Source: Bacteroides sp.
Lineage (GTDB): Bacteria > Bacteroidota > Bacteroidia > Bacteroidales > Bacteroidaceae
Direction of reading: 5' to 3'
Assembly (NCBI GenBank): GCA_019417975.1
Contig: DYCT01000094.1
Coordinates: 1 to 7,401, forward strand
DNA length: 7,401 bases
This document shows, piece after piece, positions 6,286 through 7,401 of the stretch (position 1 is the stretch's first letter; each line of letters begins with the position of its first letter). The translations under genes were made by a program, and so were the position numbers. The notes below the pieces were generated by a model. It saw only the letters and a list, made by a program, of their open reading frames with translations, did not search any database and was not told where the DNA came from.

Positions 6286-7401
6286 ATGAACTACAAGGAA
6301 GTAATTGAAGCAAAATACAGCCGTGAGGCATGGCAAGGATTGCTTTACGATATTTTTCACAACAAAGTGAAATTCTGGCGCACACCTACACCTATCCATG
6401 TGAGTAGCCGTTTGGCTAAGGAAGCTCTTAGTTTGGGAAACATTTCTCTATCAGATGGCGAGACAATTGCCGTCTATGAAGTAGAACTCAATGAGAAAGT
6501 TGATATAGAAAGGAACCGCCACGGCATCCGTGATATACTTACTACAGACTGGCGCAATATGGGCTATGCTGGTGCATTCGTTTTTGGCTACCGGAAAAAC
6601 GAAAGTGTACTCCGCTTCTCATATGTAAGTGAGACATGGGGATTCAATAAACAAGGCGAATATGAAAAAGTATCTACTGACACTATGCGCTATACTTATC
6701 TGTTAGGTGAGGGACGCGGCTGTCGTACTGCTATAGACCAATTCTCCACGTTGAAGAATAGCAAACAGACGCTTGCCGACATTACTGAGGCATTCTCTGT
6801 TGAGGCACTAACTAAACAATTCTATGGAGAACTTTTCGACTGGTATCTTTGGGCTATTGACCCAGTTACAGGTGTCTCTTTCCCGAACAACACTTCCATT
6901 GAAGATGATGACCGAGAAGATATAGAAACAAAGATTATCCGCATGATAACTCGTATCATGTTCATTTGGTTTATCAAGCAGAAAAATCTTGTTCCAAATC
7001 GTTTGTTTGATCCTGAGTATATTCATACGATACTGAAAGATTTTGATGAAGAAAGCACTACCAATGGTAATTACTACAATGCTATTCTTCAAAATCTCTT
7101 CTTTGCAACGCTCAACCGTGCAATTGAGGATGAGGAGGGCAATAAACGCAAGTTTGCCACCGCATCTAAACGAGACATCAAAACACTCTATCGCTACGAA
7201 GAATTGTTCACTATTTCTGAGCAGCAAGTGATTGACATGTTCGCAGAAGTGCCGTTCCTAAACGGTGGTCTCTTTGAGTGCCTTGATAAGACAAAGACCA
7301 TTGATGGTGTGGAACAAGCATACAACTATGATGGTTTTAGCCGTAACGACCGCACATTTGCAGATGGTCGCTATCGCTATCGTGCCATTGTTCCTAATAC
7401 T
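6286..7401 (+). CDS. Eco57I-type DNA methyltransferase, N-terminal part (runs off the window)
   Basis: The frame is open from ATG at 6286 to the end: 372 codons without a stop. The sequence resembles the N-terminal part of large Eco57I-type/PglX-like adenine methyltransferases from Bacteroidota, which are commonly over 1000 residues. Recognisable stretches are WQGLLYDIF (16-24), KVKFW (27-31), AVYEVELNEKVDIERNR (61-77), RIMFIWFIKQKNLVPN (223-238) and VPFLNGGLFECLD (322-334), the last just before where the methylase core usually begins. The SAM-binding and catalytic NPPY/DPPY motifs are not in the window, so activity is inferred from family resemblance. I see no clear PD-(D/E)xK nuclease motif in the visible part, so a fused type IIG nuclease is neither shown nor excluded. 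It begins 3 bp after the helicase, in the same operon, and probably methylates host sites so the system spares self DNA. Confidence 0.8.
   Translation, partial: MNYKEVIEAKYSREAWQGLLYDIFHNKVKFWRTPTPIHVSSRLAKEALSLGNISLSDGETIAVYEVELNEKVDIERNRHGIRDILTTDWRNMGYAGAFVFGYRKNESVLRFSYVSETWGFNKQGEYEKVSTDTMRYTYLLGEGRGCRTAIDQFSTLKNSKQTLADITEAFSVEALTKQFYGELFDWYLWAIDPVTGVSFPNNTSIEDDDREDIETKIIRMITRIMFIWFIKQKNLVPNRLFDPEYIHTILKDFDEESTTNGNYYNAILQNLFFATLNRAIEDEEGNKRKFATASKRDIKTLYRYEELFTISEQQVIDMFAEVPFLNGGLFECLDKTKTIDGVEQAYNYDGFSRNDRTFADGRYRYRAIVPNT

Noticed and set aside
6808..7227. Minus-strand reading frame of 139 codons at the right end
   Set aside because: It overlaps the methylase frame, which stays open for 372 codons and has family-like motifs; the minus-strand frame is a shadow.

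Overview
The window looks like a gut Bacteroidales chromosome (Bacteroides, Parabacteroides or Prevotella-like). The signs are AT-rich intergenic DNA, weak Shine-Dalgarno sites, a promoter of the Bacteroidota form (TTTG, then TAnnTTTG) at the left edge, and protein families common in that order. I assigned this by eye, without a database search.

Left part (1-770). The first 72 bases hold the start of a leftward gene for an exported protein. Its promoter lies at 159-191. A rightward 67-codon remnant of an AbiEii/AbiGii-type nucleotidyltransferase toxin follows (414-617). Next come a strong hairpin terminator and the 3' portion of a tRNA gene with a CAT anticodon, both on the minus strand. The tRNA fragment breaks off at the anticodon loop, the usual scar of integration by a tyrosine recombinase. 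I read it as the boundary between host DNA (left) and an integrated island (right).

Middle (772-1110). There is no gene here. The stretch holds small repeats, including an exact tandem 11-bp repeat at 887-908. Just before the operon there is a hairpin that competes with a second, longer-range pairing.

Right part (1120-7401, running off the edge). Four tightly packed rightward genes form one apparent operon: a small XRE-type HTH regulator; an AlbA_2/Schlafen-like protein with a GHKL-type ATPase domain; a 1102-residue SNF2-type helicase with an N-terminal phospholipase-D nuclease-like domain; and the first 372 codons of a large Eco57I-type DNA methyltransferase. Two gene overlaps (32 bp and 4 bp) and one 3-bp gap suggest co-translation in fixed ratio.

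Together this looks like an anti-phage or restriction-type system on a tRNA-integrated island. The ATPase + helicase + methylase set resembles the computationally defined Hma (helicase-methylase-ATPase) defence candidates, and is more distantly reminiscent of BREX and DISARM. The methylase would mark self DNA, the PLD-helicase would be the likely effector or translocase, the AlbA_2/ATPase a sensor or regulator, and the HTH protein the local repressor. These roles are inferred. The integrase, the intact tRNA and the methylase catalytic motifs would lie to the right of the window.
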